Shown here piece by piece: positions 36,986 through 48,400 of a stretch of DNA of 64,000 nucleotides. The notes under the pieces are model-generated. The model ran no database searches, was not told the origin of the DNA, and was given only the letters and a program-made list of their open reading frames with translations. This DNA is from Rotaria macrura (taxonomy: Eukaryota; Rotifera; Eurotatoria; Philodinida; Philodinidae), in contig OENT01000011.1 of the NCBI GenBank assembly GCA_900239685.1, forward strand, positions 1 through 64,000, written 5' to 3'. The stretch's first letter is position 1. Every line of letters begins with the position of its first letter. A program made the translations under genes and the position numbers.

Positions 36986-38403
36986 AAAATATTTTATTGT
37001 ATAAAAATAAAATATGAAAATTATTTTGATAGTTGTGTTTTAATGGCTCGTTGATGCGTCTGACATTTTGTCAAAGTAGTTATAGTCACGATTTATGTGA
37101 ACATTCAATTCAATACATTCCATAAGATTCAATTTGTCTTATCTATGATGTTAAAATGAGAAATAATAAACCTACATCATATGATAGGATATCGTTCATA
37201 GCATCAATGGAATCAAGTCCTATAGCAGATGATTAAAAAGAAACTTTCAAATGGATCATATTTCAATATAATCTTTTTTTTCCATATATATGTGTAATAG
37301 ATTGATGACTCCAATTCGATAAAACAAAATAAAATGGCTTCAAAAGTAAATGTCTGGTGTTTTTATTCTCGTACAATAAAATCGTACAATGACTGGAAAT
37401 AAATCTAGAGAAGACAAGACTTAAAAAAACATCTAATCAAGTCATAAAAAGCTTCTTGCCCATCATATGAATTTATTGAAAAGATATTAAGATTTGGTTG
37501 TATTCGAATTTTTCAAACTTGATGCACTCGATTAGTCACCATATTACTTTTTCGTTTTTGGAGATAGGTTTCATTTTCAATGGAATATTGAATAATGTTT
37601 CTCTTGCGAATTCATTAGAAACCTATACTGTGGAAAAACAAAGCATAATTCATCATTACCAAAGCTTGTTTGTAAATTCAGGTCGAATATTCGATTAAAA
37701 ACTGCCTCAATTAAGTAATCGATAAAACAATTTCTAACAAATGCTATTTACAACAAATCTTATGCAAGCTGTCATACGGTTTTAAATCGTTGAGATAGAA
37801 TCAATTGACTAAAACTGTAAAATCTTGTCTTGTAGAATAGAAATGCCATATATACATAAAATATACAAATGAATTATCATAATACTACTGATATGATTTT
37901 TCAGCTTTCATAATAGAAGATAACTTGAAGGAAAAAATATGTCAATCAATCTATTTATATCATAAAACATAATTATACTTCTCGATTGTATCGTGCATTC
38001 GAGTTCGTTCTCTTTTTTATCCAGGACGTAAAAGAAACTTCTAGTAGTTTCTTGTCTAAAAATGTATCGATCTTAATTGATTTTTATTTTGGTATCCCTG
38101 TCATTGAATGCAGAGACACAAGTATTGGAATTTTTATAATCAACTAATTAATTTTGATTTACATGGACAAATGATCCATTGACATTTGTAGATGAGTAAA
38201 TCCGTTTTCTGATTATCTATATTTCCAGTATATACTCCTTGACTCATGAAAGAATAGTCTCAAACGGAAATGTCAATCAACAATCGAAAATAAGAAGTAT
38301 TTCTTCAGTAGACCTAATGGAAAATAGTGGGAGGACAAGTTTTTTTTTGCGGATAAACAAAATACAATCATTATCCATCCAGTTGTCAAAGAAAAGTAAA
38401 CAG
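36986..38403. other. gene-free stretch
   Basis: No gene recognised; the frame at 37498-37698 has no support. Confidence 0.4.
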
Positions 38404-38430
38404 TATATATAAATACACAAAAATATCAGT
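38404..38430 (+). promoter_or_regulatory. TATA box and initiator-like site of the small heat-shock gene
   Basis: TATATATAAATA at about 38404-38415 is followed about 24 nt on by TCAGT (38426-38430), matching the metazoan initiator. The ATG lies about 45 nt further. I could not find a clean run of inverted nGAAn heat-shock boxes upstream; only partial GAA/TTC pairs occur near 38285-38310. Confidence 0.5.
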
Positions 38431-38472
38431 CGCACGAAACACAACTGTTCACAATCTACAAACTATCTAAAG

Positions 38473-40111
38473 ATGTCTTCACGAACTGTAACAATTCATC
38501 GAACAGATGCGAATTCAAATAATAAAAATGATATATGGTTTAATGCATTTGACTTTATACCTGGCCAAGATGCAAATATTCGTTGGCTTAGTCGTCCAAA
38601 TCAACAATTGGTACATGAAAAATGTTATCATGACGCAGAAAAATTTCGCATTACATTTGATGTTGAAAATTTTCAACCTGAACAAATTAAAGTAACTTCT
38701 TAAAACAAAATACAATATCATAATTGATTATCGATTACTGCATTTTTTATGTTTTATAGATTTATGTTCAAAACCATAAATTAACCATATCCGGTATCTA
38801 TGAAGAACGTAGAGAGAATAGTCTTACACAAAAACAATTCGAACGAACTTTTGATCTACCGGCGAATGCCGATATTGATTTAATGGCATCATTTATAACA
38901 CCAGCTCATATGCTTGTTGTTGAAATCCCATTGAATATATCAGCACAGATCGATCATTTACATGTCGACAATAATCAAAATAATCAACGTCGTGTATCGT
39001 TTTCATTAAATAAATTTAATGCATCAAATAATCAAGGTTTATTATCAACATCGAACGATCCGTCCATTCTATCCACACAAGGTCAACAAGTTCGACGAGC
39101 ATCTGTCAGTAAAACTACAACTACAACAACGACAACGAAATCAGGTGATTTAAGTGATCTTCCACTCGAGGTACTGGAATTACTTAAAAGTGCTAATATG
39201 ACAACTGACAATAATATTCATACTACGGTGCAAGCAACAGAAAATCGTTCATCGAATACAGACAATCGGAAAAAAACTACGGATGAGCACCCTACATCAT
39301 CTACGGGTAATAAAAAAACTCTATTAACAAGCTCAGGTAGAGTTTAACCATAGTTCTTTGATCAACGATGTATTTTAACATGTAGAACTAGGAAATTTAC
39401 CAATCGAAATCCCATCGGAACTATTGACTCAAGGTGGTACAATAACAATACAACGGCGAAAAGTTTCCGTAACAAAACGAACTGATGGCAACACTGATCA
39501 AAATGTTTCTGTACCAATAGCACATACTCCTGATACAAAATCAACATCATCTATAGCTATAAATAAAAGTGTAGCAAGTAATATGTTACAACAACAACAA
39601 CAACAACAAACGATCATGAATGACAGTCATGATGCAAAAGTAAGCAATAAAATTAGACAGCTATCATTCGACTAATATCCGTTTCTTTATGATATGATTA
39701 GACAATATCGAGTAGTAACCAGACTGGGAAGTACACCCTTGAAGAATTTCTTCATAATAAAACCTGGAATCCATCACTTGTTGATGGTTCGAATGGTAAG
39801 AAGATTCTTTATATGCGTTTACAAATGAAACCAGGCACAACATTGGATCAAATGAAAATCTCACTCAATGGATACGATTTACGTGTCGAAGTCGAACATA
39901 AAGTATCAACTGATAATCGTCGCTCTATGAGTAAGTGTTCTGCTTATTTTTCGAACAAAAACGTATTCATATAATTTCATATTGCTTGTTGTCTCTAGAT
40001 GAACATAGTTATCGTCAAGTTACACTTTTCCCTACATGTGAAATAGATCAATTGAAAACAGAATTTAAAGATGATGGTTATCTTCATATTCAAGTTCCAA
40101 TTAAAATATAG
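38473..40111 (+). CDS. small heat-shock protein with two alpha-crystallin domains
   Basis: Five exons in phase (38473-38691, 38760-39336, 39386-39639, 39702-39930, 39999-40111) encode 463 residues, 2-3 times the usual sHSP length. The first alpha-crystallin domain (about 48-143) includes FRITFDVENFQPEQIKIYVQ, LTISGIYEER, the RTFDLPANAD strand and LVVEIPLN. A long Ser/Thr/Asn/Gln-rich linker (about 150-350, with a T8 run and a Q6 run) follows. It contains two similar DLPLEVLELL and NLPIEIPSELL motifs. A second, more diverged domain (about 375-463) has LYMRLQMKPGTTLDQMKISL, the RQVTLFPTCEID strand and GYLHIQVPIKI at the very C-terminus, with no IxI tail beyond it. sHSPs are ATP-independent holdases. 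Two-domain forms are known in flatworms; in this lineage the gene may serve desiccation tolerance (inference). Confidence 0.9.
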
Positions 40112-41472
40112 ATTCGACTTTATACGTCAATTGAAGAACTTTTCCCTTATTATCTGCTTTTCACTACGAAATTTAACCATAAAAATAAATATTGTTAAAC
40201 TAATGACACAATGTTTGAATAAATTTCACCATGCTTAATCATTTTTATTTCTTTCTAAAATATCGAGGTTGAAAATATGTTTCATACTAATTAATATGTT
40301 ATGAATTATATAATCACTACCGATGAATAAACTTGACAGCGCCGAGTAGACCATGTGATTAAGAAGATGAGGAAGGAAACAAGGTAGTTTTAGCTTCTTG
40401 AACTTTTATGATGTTCTTTATTTCCTTATAAAACTGATCTATTGTAATTAACAACTAATATTAATTGTTCACTAGATCGAACTGCCTATACATAGATAAG
40501 ATTCAGGATTAGAAATTCTGGCATTTTCTATGATATCAAAAACGAATCAGCTAACATTTTGAAAACTGATATCAAAATTTTGTTTGATTGATACTGCAGA
40601 ATAGGACGTGCGAAATCGAATGACCTGTACTCGATCTTAAGTATATTGTTTGTATCGAATTCGATCAATATGTCTTGTAACGAATCTAAATGGATTCTCT
40701 AAATTAATACATTAAAACAATCGAAACAAAATATCGTGAATCTTTCCAATGATGAATAATGTCTCCTTGAAATTTAATTAAATCGGCAGAATACGGATAA
40801 AACAGAACGTGCTCGTGATCTACAATAACAGACAGTTTTGAGACTAATGGCTGGCTGTATAGAGATAGTTTTTGAAATAACGAAAGAATGAATGAATCGT
40901 TGCGGTGCTGATTTACGAAACTATCGAAGAGACTGCTGACGACGTAAGTAGAACCGAAAGGAAGCAGTATCTGTATACTATACAGTTAAGTTTGGTTTTC
41001 ATTTGTCAATGAGAGACAACATTGATTAACTTGTCCAATTTTACGTCAATCATCAATGCAGATCTTTAGATTGATTAGTGTATATTTCACATTTAAGCAC
41101 GGGTGAAACCTGATCTTTACTTCAATCCGTGAAAATTTGAATTAATTATCCTGTTCGATATCATAATGTGTGAATTTGACAAAAAAATCAAGAATATCCC
41201 TAACAACCTGAAGAGTAAACAAACAAACGAGAAATGATATAGTTTTTATTACGATAATGCCATCTTTGTCCATTCTAACTTTCTATTGGTGGAGTGAGCA
41301 CGTATTGAAAAATAGATTTGACTGTAATAATACTACTTCTATTTTCGATCATCTGTATTTTCCAACAGTTAAAACACACGTACAAGTATTTGATCTAATA
41401 TGAAAATGTTAATGTACATATCAGTGAAATTAATTTTTGATTATTTTTTTCTTGAAGACTTTTTTGCCATTC
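40112..41472. other. gene-free stretch
   Basis: Nothing recognised. AATAAA at about 40183 probably serves the sHSP gene. Confidence 0.45.
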
Positions 41473-42929
41473 ATGAATTCATTACTTCGTCGTTTAATCC
41501 TTGCTAATTCAAAATCTTCGTCAGTATTCTTACGACGCAATGTAGCGCATTTTACATACTTCAAAGATCAACCGGATCCATCTCATGGTGAGATTTTGTA
41601 TCTTTTTTTTTCCTCTTCGTTTTTTGGTTCATCAAAGATTTATTTTTCCAGGTCCAACTAAAGAAATGAATTTATGTCAAACAATTCAAAATGCTCTTGA
41701 TATAACACTTGCCAAGGATCATACTACTAGTAAAAATAGTTTAGTATCTATTTCTATTTATGACTTTGAATTTTTGTTTCATTAGTTATATTTGGTGAAG
41801 ATGTTGCATTTGGCGGTGTTTTTCGATGTACAACAGAATTACGATCAAAATATGGTTTAAGCAAAAAGAAAATAATCTCTTTACTTTTGCAATATTTTGA
41901 TTATTTTGATTTTAGGCGCCGATCGTGTATTCAATACGCCATTATGTGAACAAGGAATTATTGGCTTTGGCATAGGTGCAGCCGTTGCTGGAACAACAGC
42001 TATTGCTGAAATACAATTTGCTGATTATATTTTTCCAGCTTATGATCAAGTTAGATAATTTTATTTTCAATCATACATTTATTTATTTGTATGGTATTTT
42101 AGATTGTGAATGAAGCTTCGAAATATCGATATCGTTCACAAAATTTATTTAACTGTGGTAAATTAACGATTCGTTCACCATGGGGTGCCGTAGGACATGG
42201 TGCTTTGTATCATTCACAATCACCTGAAGCTCAATTTATGCATACACCTGGTATCAAAGTAATAACAAACAATGAATCGAATTGATAATTTGACTACATT
42301 TATTTTCATTATTAGGTTGTCATTCCACGTGGTGCTATCGAAGCTAAAGGTTTACTTTTATCATGCATAAAAGATGACAATCCATGTATATTTTTCGAAC
42401 CCAAAATACTCTATCGATCAGCTAAAGAAGATGTACCAATAAAGGAATATACGATTCCATTATCGAAAGCTCAAATTTTACTTGAAGGATCTGATATCAC
42501 ACTAGTTTCGTGGGGTACACAAGTGCATGTACTTCGAGAAGTTGCACAGCTGGCAGCTAAAGAAAATATATCGTGTGAAATAATCGATTTACGAACAATC
42601 ATACCATGGGACGTGGATACAATTTGTCAGTCAGTTAGTAAAACTGGAAGACTATTAATAAGCCATGAAGCACCCATAACTGGTGGCGTTGGAGCAGAAA
42701 TAGCAGCAACTGTTTCCGTATGTAGAGAAAATTTAGATTGATTCATATTTCATTTCTATATGTTTTTTTGTATTATTTTTCTTAGAAAGAATGTTTTTTG
42801 AATCTCGAGGCGCCAATCGAACGTGTTTGTGGTTATGATATACATCCGATTCCGCATGTCTTCGAACCTTTCTATTTTCCATCTAAATGGCGTTGTCTAG
42901 AAGCTATTAAACGAATGATGAATTTTTGA
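41473..42929 (+). CDS. BCKDHB: branched-chain 2-oxoacid dehydrogenase E1 beta subunit, mitochondrial
   Basis: Seven exons in phase (41473-41587, 41652-41729, 41786-41854, 41916-42049, 42103-42258, 42316-42717, 42786-42929) give 365 residues. With E1 alpha it forms the thiamine-diphosphate decarboxylase of the mitochondrial BCKD complex, acting on the oxoacids of leucine, isoleucine and valine. Recognised blocks: [95 protein letters not shown] and [13 protein letters not shown]. The Arg/Ser-rich N-terminus ([21 protein letters not shown]) fits a mitochondrial presequence. AATAAA at 42941, 11 nt after the stop; the NAAA gene begins 55 nt downstream. Confidence 0.97.
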
Positions 42930-42984
42930 GACAAACAAAAAATAAAAATTTCTTATTCCAGATTAATTTTTTCCCTTTCAGATT
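42930..42984 (+). promoter_or_regulatory. BCKDHB-NAAA operon junction with candidate trans-splice acceptor
   Basis: The 55-nt gap holds AATAAA (42941-42946) and a pyrimidine tract ending TTTTTTCCCTTTCAG at 42967-42981, 3 nt before the NAAA ATG. There is no room for a separate promoter. Strong sign of polycistronic transcription resolved by spliced-leader addition (inference). Confidence 0.65.
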
Positions 42985-44031
42985 ATGTATATTAAATTTA
43001 TTAGAGTATGCTTATTGATAACTTTTGTCAATAGTGATATTCCACTTGATATTCCGACTTATTCAATTGATCTTGATCTTAATCCGTTCGATCGATGGTC
43101 AGATATCATACCGAACTTTGCTCAGCCTATGCGTGAATTCAATGATAGAATACGTTCACAAATTCCTCAAATTTACATTGATGTCGCTGAAATGATTGCT
43201 AGTCGACTAGAAAATCATATTCCTCAACCGTATCACGATGAATTTTATTCCATAGCTCGAGCTATATCAATGCCATTGGCAGATATTGTTCTCATTAATC
43301 TTGTTTATGAACTTCGTACATATTGTACAAGTTTACTTGTGCGTACCATCAATGGTACTATATTACATGGTCGAAATCTTGATTTTGATCTCAATACTGA
43401 TTTACTTCGACGTTTAACATTTCATGGAAAATTTTTTCGAACATCTAAATCAACATTTGAATATGAATCAATACATTTCGCTGGTTCGATTGGTCTGTTG
43501 ACTAGTTCACGGCACGGTTATTTCAGTTTAAGTATAAATCAACGTGAACTAAATAATAAAGATTGGTGGATAAATGCACTAATGTCTATTTTACATTTAC
43601 ATTCAATGCCTCTATTTATTTTTACACGTTCTATTTTTGATAATCAATTTATGTCTTATAAAGATATGAAATATTTACTTGAACATCAACATTTAATTGC
43701 ACCTGTCTATTTTATTTTAACTGACGGTCAATCATCAGGTATGATTATAACACGGAATCGTTTGAATTCTATCAATCCAATTGAATTAAATGCTACACTT
43801 GTACAAACCAATTATGATCATTGGCTAGATGATCCACCTGATGATCTAAGACGAACAACAGCAGAAAATATTCTTCGAACATTTAATTTAACACAAATGA
43901 CAACTGAACATATTTTTGATATTGTTCTATCTGTTATTCCTGTACTTAATAGGATTACAATTTATACAGCTATTATGAATCCCGGTGAAAAACAGCAAGC
44001 AATTGTTGCTAAAATTCGAACATTAAAATAG
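42985..44031 (+). CDS. NAAA: N-acylethanolamine-hydrolysing acid amidase (acid ceramidase family)
   Basis: Intronless, 348 residues; human NAAA has 359. The family are lysosomal N-terminal-nucleophile hydrolases that self-cleave before a catalytic cysteine and hydrolyse N-acylethanolamines such as palmitoylethanolamide. Visible features: a signal peptide (about 1-17), RLENHIPQPY, the nucleophile C114 in RTYCTSLL, HGRNLDFD (128-135), ITRNR, TNYDHW (275-280) with DDLRRT following, and VIPVLNRITIYTAIM. These match NAAA better than ASAH1. The autocleavage site would fall between Y113 and C114. Several NxT/S sites fit the secretory route. Downstream partner of BCKDHB in a probable operon. Confidence 0.93.
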   Translation: MYIKFIRVCLLITFVNSDIPLDIPTYSIDLDLNPFDRWSDIIPNFAQPMREFNDRIRSQIPQIYIDVAEMIASRLENHIPQPYHDEFYSIARAISMPLADIVLINLVYELRTYCTSLLVRTINGTILHGRNLDFDLNTDLLRRLTFHGKFFRTSKSTFEYESIHFAGSIGLLTSSRHGYFSLSINQRELNNKDWWINALMSILHLHSMPLFIFTRSIFDNQFMSYKDMKYLLEHQHLIAPVYFILTDGQSSGMIITRNRLNSINPIELNATLVQTNYDHWLDDPPDDLRRTTAENILRTFNLTQMTTEHIFDIVLSVIPVLNRITIYTAIMNPGEKQQAIVAKIRTLK

Positions 44032-45460
44032 TCTCTTGAAATTTAAGCTATGTTTTGCTTGAATTTTTGAGAGCGACATCGAATATATTCGATGTCATTT
44101 TCGTGACTATTTTTTATTCTATTTCTCATCGAGCCTATTTATATCTCAGATCACTTTGGCATTGATCTCATGTCATAATAAATTGTTGCTTTTCGAATGC
44201 GAGTCGTTAGAATGTGCCTGTGATCAAGCTGACAGGCTCTACATTAAAACCTCATTAATGTTAATACGTTTTTAATTGCAATTTTGTACTCTATTTTTCT
44301 ATTGCTTATTCAAGAAACACAATAAAACATGATGCTGAACAGAACTTCATTTATTTCTCATCGATTTCCTTTTCTTTTTGTTTCCGTAGATAATACTAAT
44401 AAGAAAAATAAGAATAATAATAATTATTATTTTGCTAGGCAAAATCAATTTCAATATAACATGTTTATAGTGATTAGGTAAGTTCGTTGTGCAATGAATT
44501 ATGGCTTTATAGCTTACGAGAGCATGTTTATGATTCTCAAAATCATACTTTGTTTCTTTCCATAATCGTTAGCACAACATTGTTTCTTTTCGTTCGGATA
44601 CAGCTATGATAAAGAAAAGCAATCCCGCTATTGAAACCGATCTCAGTATTGTTTCTCGCTTTCTGCGAACACACACACACACACACACAAATGGTGATAG
44701 AATCCAGTCCAAATGAGAGTATCCATTACTCATTGAACATGCAACCTATATTCTCTTTCTTCCGTTTTGGCTATGCTTTTCCTTTCTTCTTGTTCCTGGA
44801 GTAAAAACTCGATTGAGACTTTTCTTCAGATTTCCTTCATTCATTAATTCAATGTATTTTTTTTTCTTTTGATAGAAAACATAAAATGCATAGCGTGTAC
44901 GAGTATATACACGCATATACTTAAACGTATGTTTTCACTTGTGAAAAAAAAGAGGAAGAATGTCAATGTGTCAGAATGGCATCATTATCAATATTATTGC
45001 ATAGAGGAAGAAAAAATCCACGACAAAGTAAGACTCGCAAGTCAAAAATGCCTCATACTCATTACTTTTTTTATTCTCCTATTCGCCTTTTTTTATTTCC
45101 TAGTGGTACTCTACTGATGCTACTCTACTACTTCTTTTTCTTTCTTTTTTTTTCTTCTTTTATCATTATTATCATTGGCCAATGAGTAATACACGTGTAA
45201 CATGTTGTCTTCATCTATTTTTCTAATTCGAGAATTACATACCTCTTCTTCTTTCTTCTATCAACATGTTCTTCCTGCCATGTATTTAGTATTGAGTATT
45301 TGTCAAAAGTAAATTTATTTAATTTATCGTGTGATATTAATGTTATATATATTGAACATGATCAGAGTCAATTTCGTTCTCCTAGACCATAGACTAATAT
45401 AGTATTTAAACAAGACATTCATTTATTTTTCTTACTTTATAGCATTCTCATCATACACAA
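44032..45460. other. gene-free stretch with pyrimidine-rich tracts
   Basis: Contains long C/T-rich stretches (44740-44870, 45110-45260). The frames at 44869-45185 are low-complexity and unsupported. Probably holds upstream regulatory sequence of the APBA gene. Confidence 0.4.
44669..44689 (+). repeat. (AC)n microsatellite
   Basis: About ten AC dinucleotides in a row. Confidence 0.9.
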
Positions 45461-45472
45461 ATGAAGAACTGA
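45461..45472 (+). promoter_or_regulatory. three-codon upstream ORF before the APBA start
   Basis: ATG AAG AAC TGA ends 4 nt before the main ATG at 45477. It lies after an acceptor-like ACTTTATAG (45434-45442), so it should be in the mRNA and could lower initiation. The main start is chosen because its frame is open to a good donor at 45606 and phases with the later exons. Confidence 0.45.
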
Positions 45473-45476
45473 CATA

Positions 45477-48400
45477 ATGGAATGTTTACATTCACAGAGT
45501 CCGATCAACATTCGAAATCCTGATGAAGGCATCATTACTGAAAATGATGAATTAGCTGTAATGTCAAAGAATAACGAAGATACAAATGTATCTATGAAGG
45601 CGCAGGTACTTTGATCTTGTTTTTCCCTTAATAGAAAATCATTTATGTTAACAGATTTTCTATGCTATTTTTTTCTCATAACCCCATTGATCTTGTTTTA
45701 TGTTTTGCTACTGCTTTTTGAAGTGTTTATCAATTAGAGACAATACGATAAATAAATAAATATATATATATAAACCCTGGAGTACATATGCGCTAGCACA
45801 TCTGTCTATCGATCTTCCCTCCCTACTGGCCTGTTCTATTGTTAGATTGATAAAAGAAAAACAAGAAATATCCTACTTCCGTTGTTCAAGATATCGTTCG
45901 TATTCTATGACAATCATATGTGATTCGTTTTCTTCGTTTGTCACCGCTTGAGGAAAACCAGAAACATTTGCCTTAGCATATAAATTGATAAAGAAGAATT
46001 CATTGTTCGATTCTCTGATGATTTTTTTTGTCGTCCTGTGCATTGACAGATGGATTGGAGCAGAAAAAAAATATGGAAGAAATAGAAAAGAGAAGCAGAT
46101 AGACCGTCAGATTAGTATTAATGTGTTCTAAGATTGAATGATTCAAAATGAAGAAGATATGCTGTCTATAACAATAACTAGCATAACGAGGAAAGAAAAA
46201 TCTCGACCTAAACATCATCATCAACACGTGAACTTTTTTCTTGGTTATATTGTTTAATCCCTCGAGACGACTAGCTTGCATGATCATTTCATCTTGAGTA
46301 TCGATCTCTGTATAATATAAGATACTAGTCATCTATGGAAATACGGGTCAATGACATCTGCCTTGTGGTAAGAAAAAAGAACGAGAGCACTAGTGTAAAG
46401 TCAATTCATTCTTCTAATTGCATATGTTGATCAATGTTAACAATAACCCGTAGATTAACTCGTGAGTATTCTGTTTTTCTCATTTCATCAGCTAACGACA
46501 TACTATTAAGAATAGATTCTACGACTTCTTTTCTCTATTCAATGGTTTCAACATTTTTTATTTCTGCTTTCTTTCAAAAAGTCAATAACAATGTATGCAT
46601 ATATATATATACAAAAAAGGTTTCTAGCTTGAAATAAAACTCTCACATAAATAATTATCTATTCAAAGCTAAAGCAGAGACGTATAGACCTAGGAATAAT
46701 TAGACCAAAGTCTTTCCTTGATTCATCCTCTTTTATACCTGTTTTATTTTAATAGATTAATGACAATAATACTAAGCAATTTTCATCCTTAGTAAACGAC
46801 TTATCATCAGACACTAAAACATCTTTGCCGACGGCAATAACAATACACCAGGACAAAACATCATCACCTATGAATCGATATATTTTTCGTAAGATTATCT
46901 TATTTTTCTAAGAGATCATAGATAGATTATATTTATTTAGATGAAAGTCAAACAAGATCTGATCGACTATCTCCTACGGATAGTCTCAATCTAGTGCAAC
47001 CTAATTCAGCGACATCACCATTAAAATCTTCAGAAACAAAACGTATTGATGCAGCATTAGAAAAAAATCTTGAAACTATCGTTACACAAGTTCGACGAAC
47101 AACAACAAAGCCATCGCAATTAACACAAAATGATCTCCAATTATTTGATAGTACATCCTCAATCAGTATTAAAAATAATCATCAAACACGCGAAATGACA
47201 CCTGATTCTATTAATATGGATTCAGCTAATGAGGAATCAGTTCACAATGAACAGTTCTATCATCATTCCATTATGTCTCCAACAGGCATAGATCCCTATG
47301 GACAACCACTATGGCCGTCAGGACTTTATCCATTTCCACATCAACACCCTGGACTTTATTTACCCTATCCACCAGCCAACAATGGTCTACCTACATTTTA
47401 TCCACCGTATGATCCATTGTTAATTGAAAAGCATTATGGCCCACATGTTCTATCCGCTTATTACACGCAACAACAGGCAGTAGCAGCCAGACTTCTCCAA
47501 GAGCATGCATCATTGTCTGGTATGATGTTGGCATATGGGAAAAAATTTTTTTAATTTCGCTGAATAACTAATTTTCATTTAGATAATAGTTCTTCTATAT
47601 TAACAGCTTCAACAAAACAACATTCTGAAAAATCGCCTTCAATTAGCGATGATTCCATGAAAATGTCTGATTTGGTCACAAATGAAAAGCAAAAAAACAA
47701 GAAAATTACCAATAAACCAACAAAATCCTGTCATCATAATCTTCATACAATTAATGGAAATTTATCTAGATTATCACCAGATTTATTATCAGATGTAGAT
47801 GATGAAGGAATAAACGATGCTGATAGTATTATTTCATTTGATAGTATAAAATCTAATATAGCTGTCAGTAAGTTTAACAATCTTATAATCAAAATTAATA
47901 TTGACTATTGACATAATAAATTATTTATAGTTATATTTTACGAGATGCAAAACAAAACTAGATTTTAACTGCATAGTTAGTTTTGTATACATTTTATGAT
48001 TTACGTAATCAGATTTGTGATTGGTAATTGCTTTGAAGATAGCTTTTACATAAAATGACTTTCCTCATTAGCTGGAAGATAGATTTTCATATGAATATTA
48101 TTCGATCGATATTCGTTAGAGTTTATATTAAATTTTAGGTATGCCCGTACTTGAAGATGGTTTATCTGATTCAGAGAATGTAAATGATGATGAACAATCT
48201 ACACCTATAGTAACAAAATCAAATTGTCGTCATCAATCAACTCAAAGTGATTTATTACTTAACTCTGACCATTCATCATTACTTCCTTCAAATAAACAAC
48301 TGTATAGTAAATCAATAAATAACAATCTATGTGAATCTCAATCAAAATCATTCGGTAATTCTTCATCTGTATCAACAGCTAATACTCATATTGAACAACA

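Noticed and set aside
44869-45185. Overlapping frames before the APBA gene
   Set aside because: Low-complexity pyrimidine-rich DNA; no domain.
46000-46332. 110-residue minus-strand frame within the first APBA intron
   Set aside because: Hydrophobic, AT-driven, no splice context.
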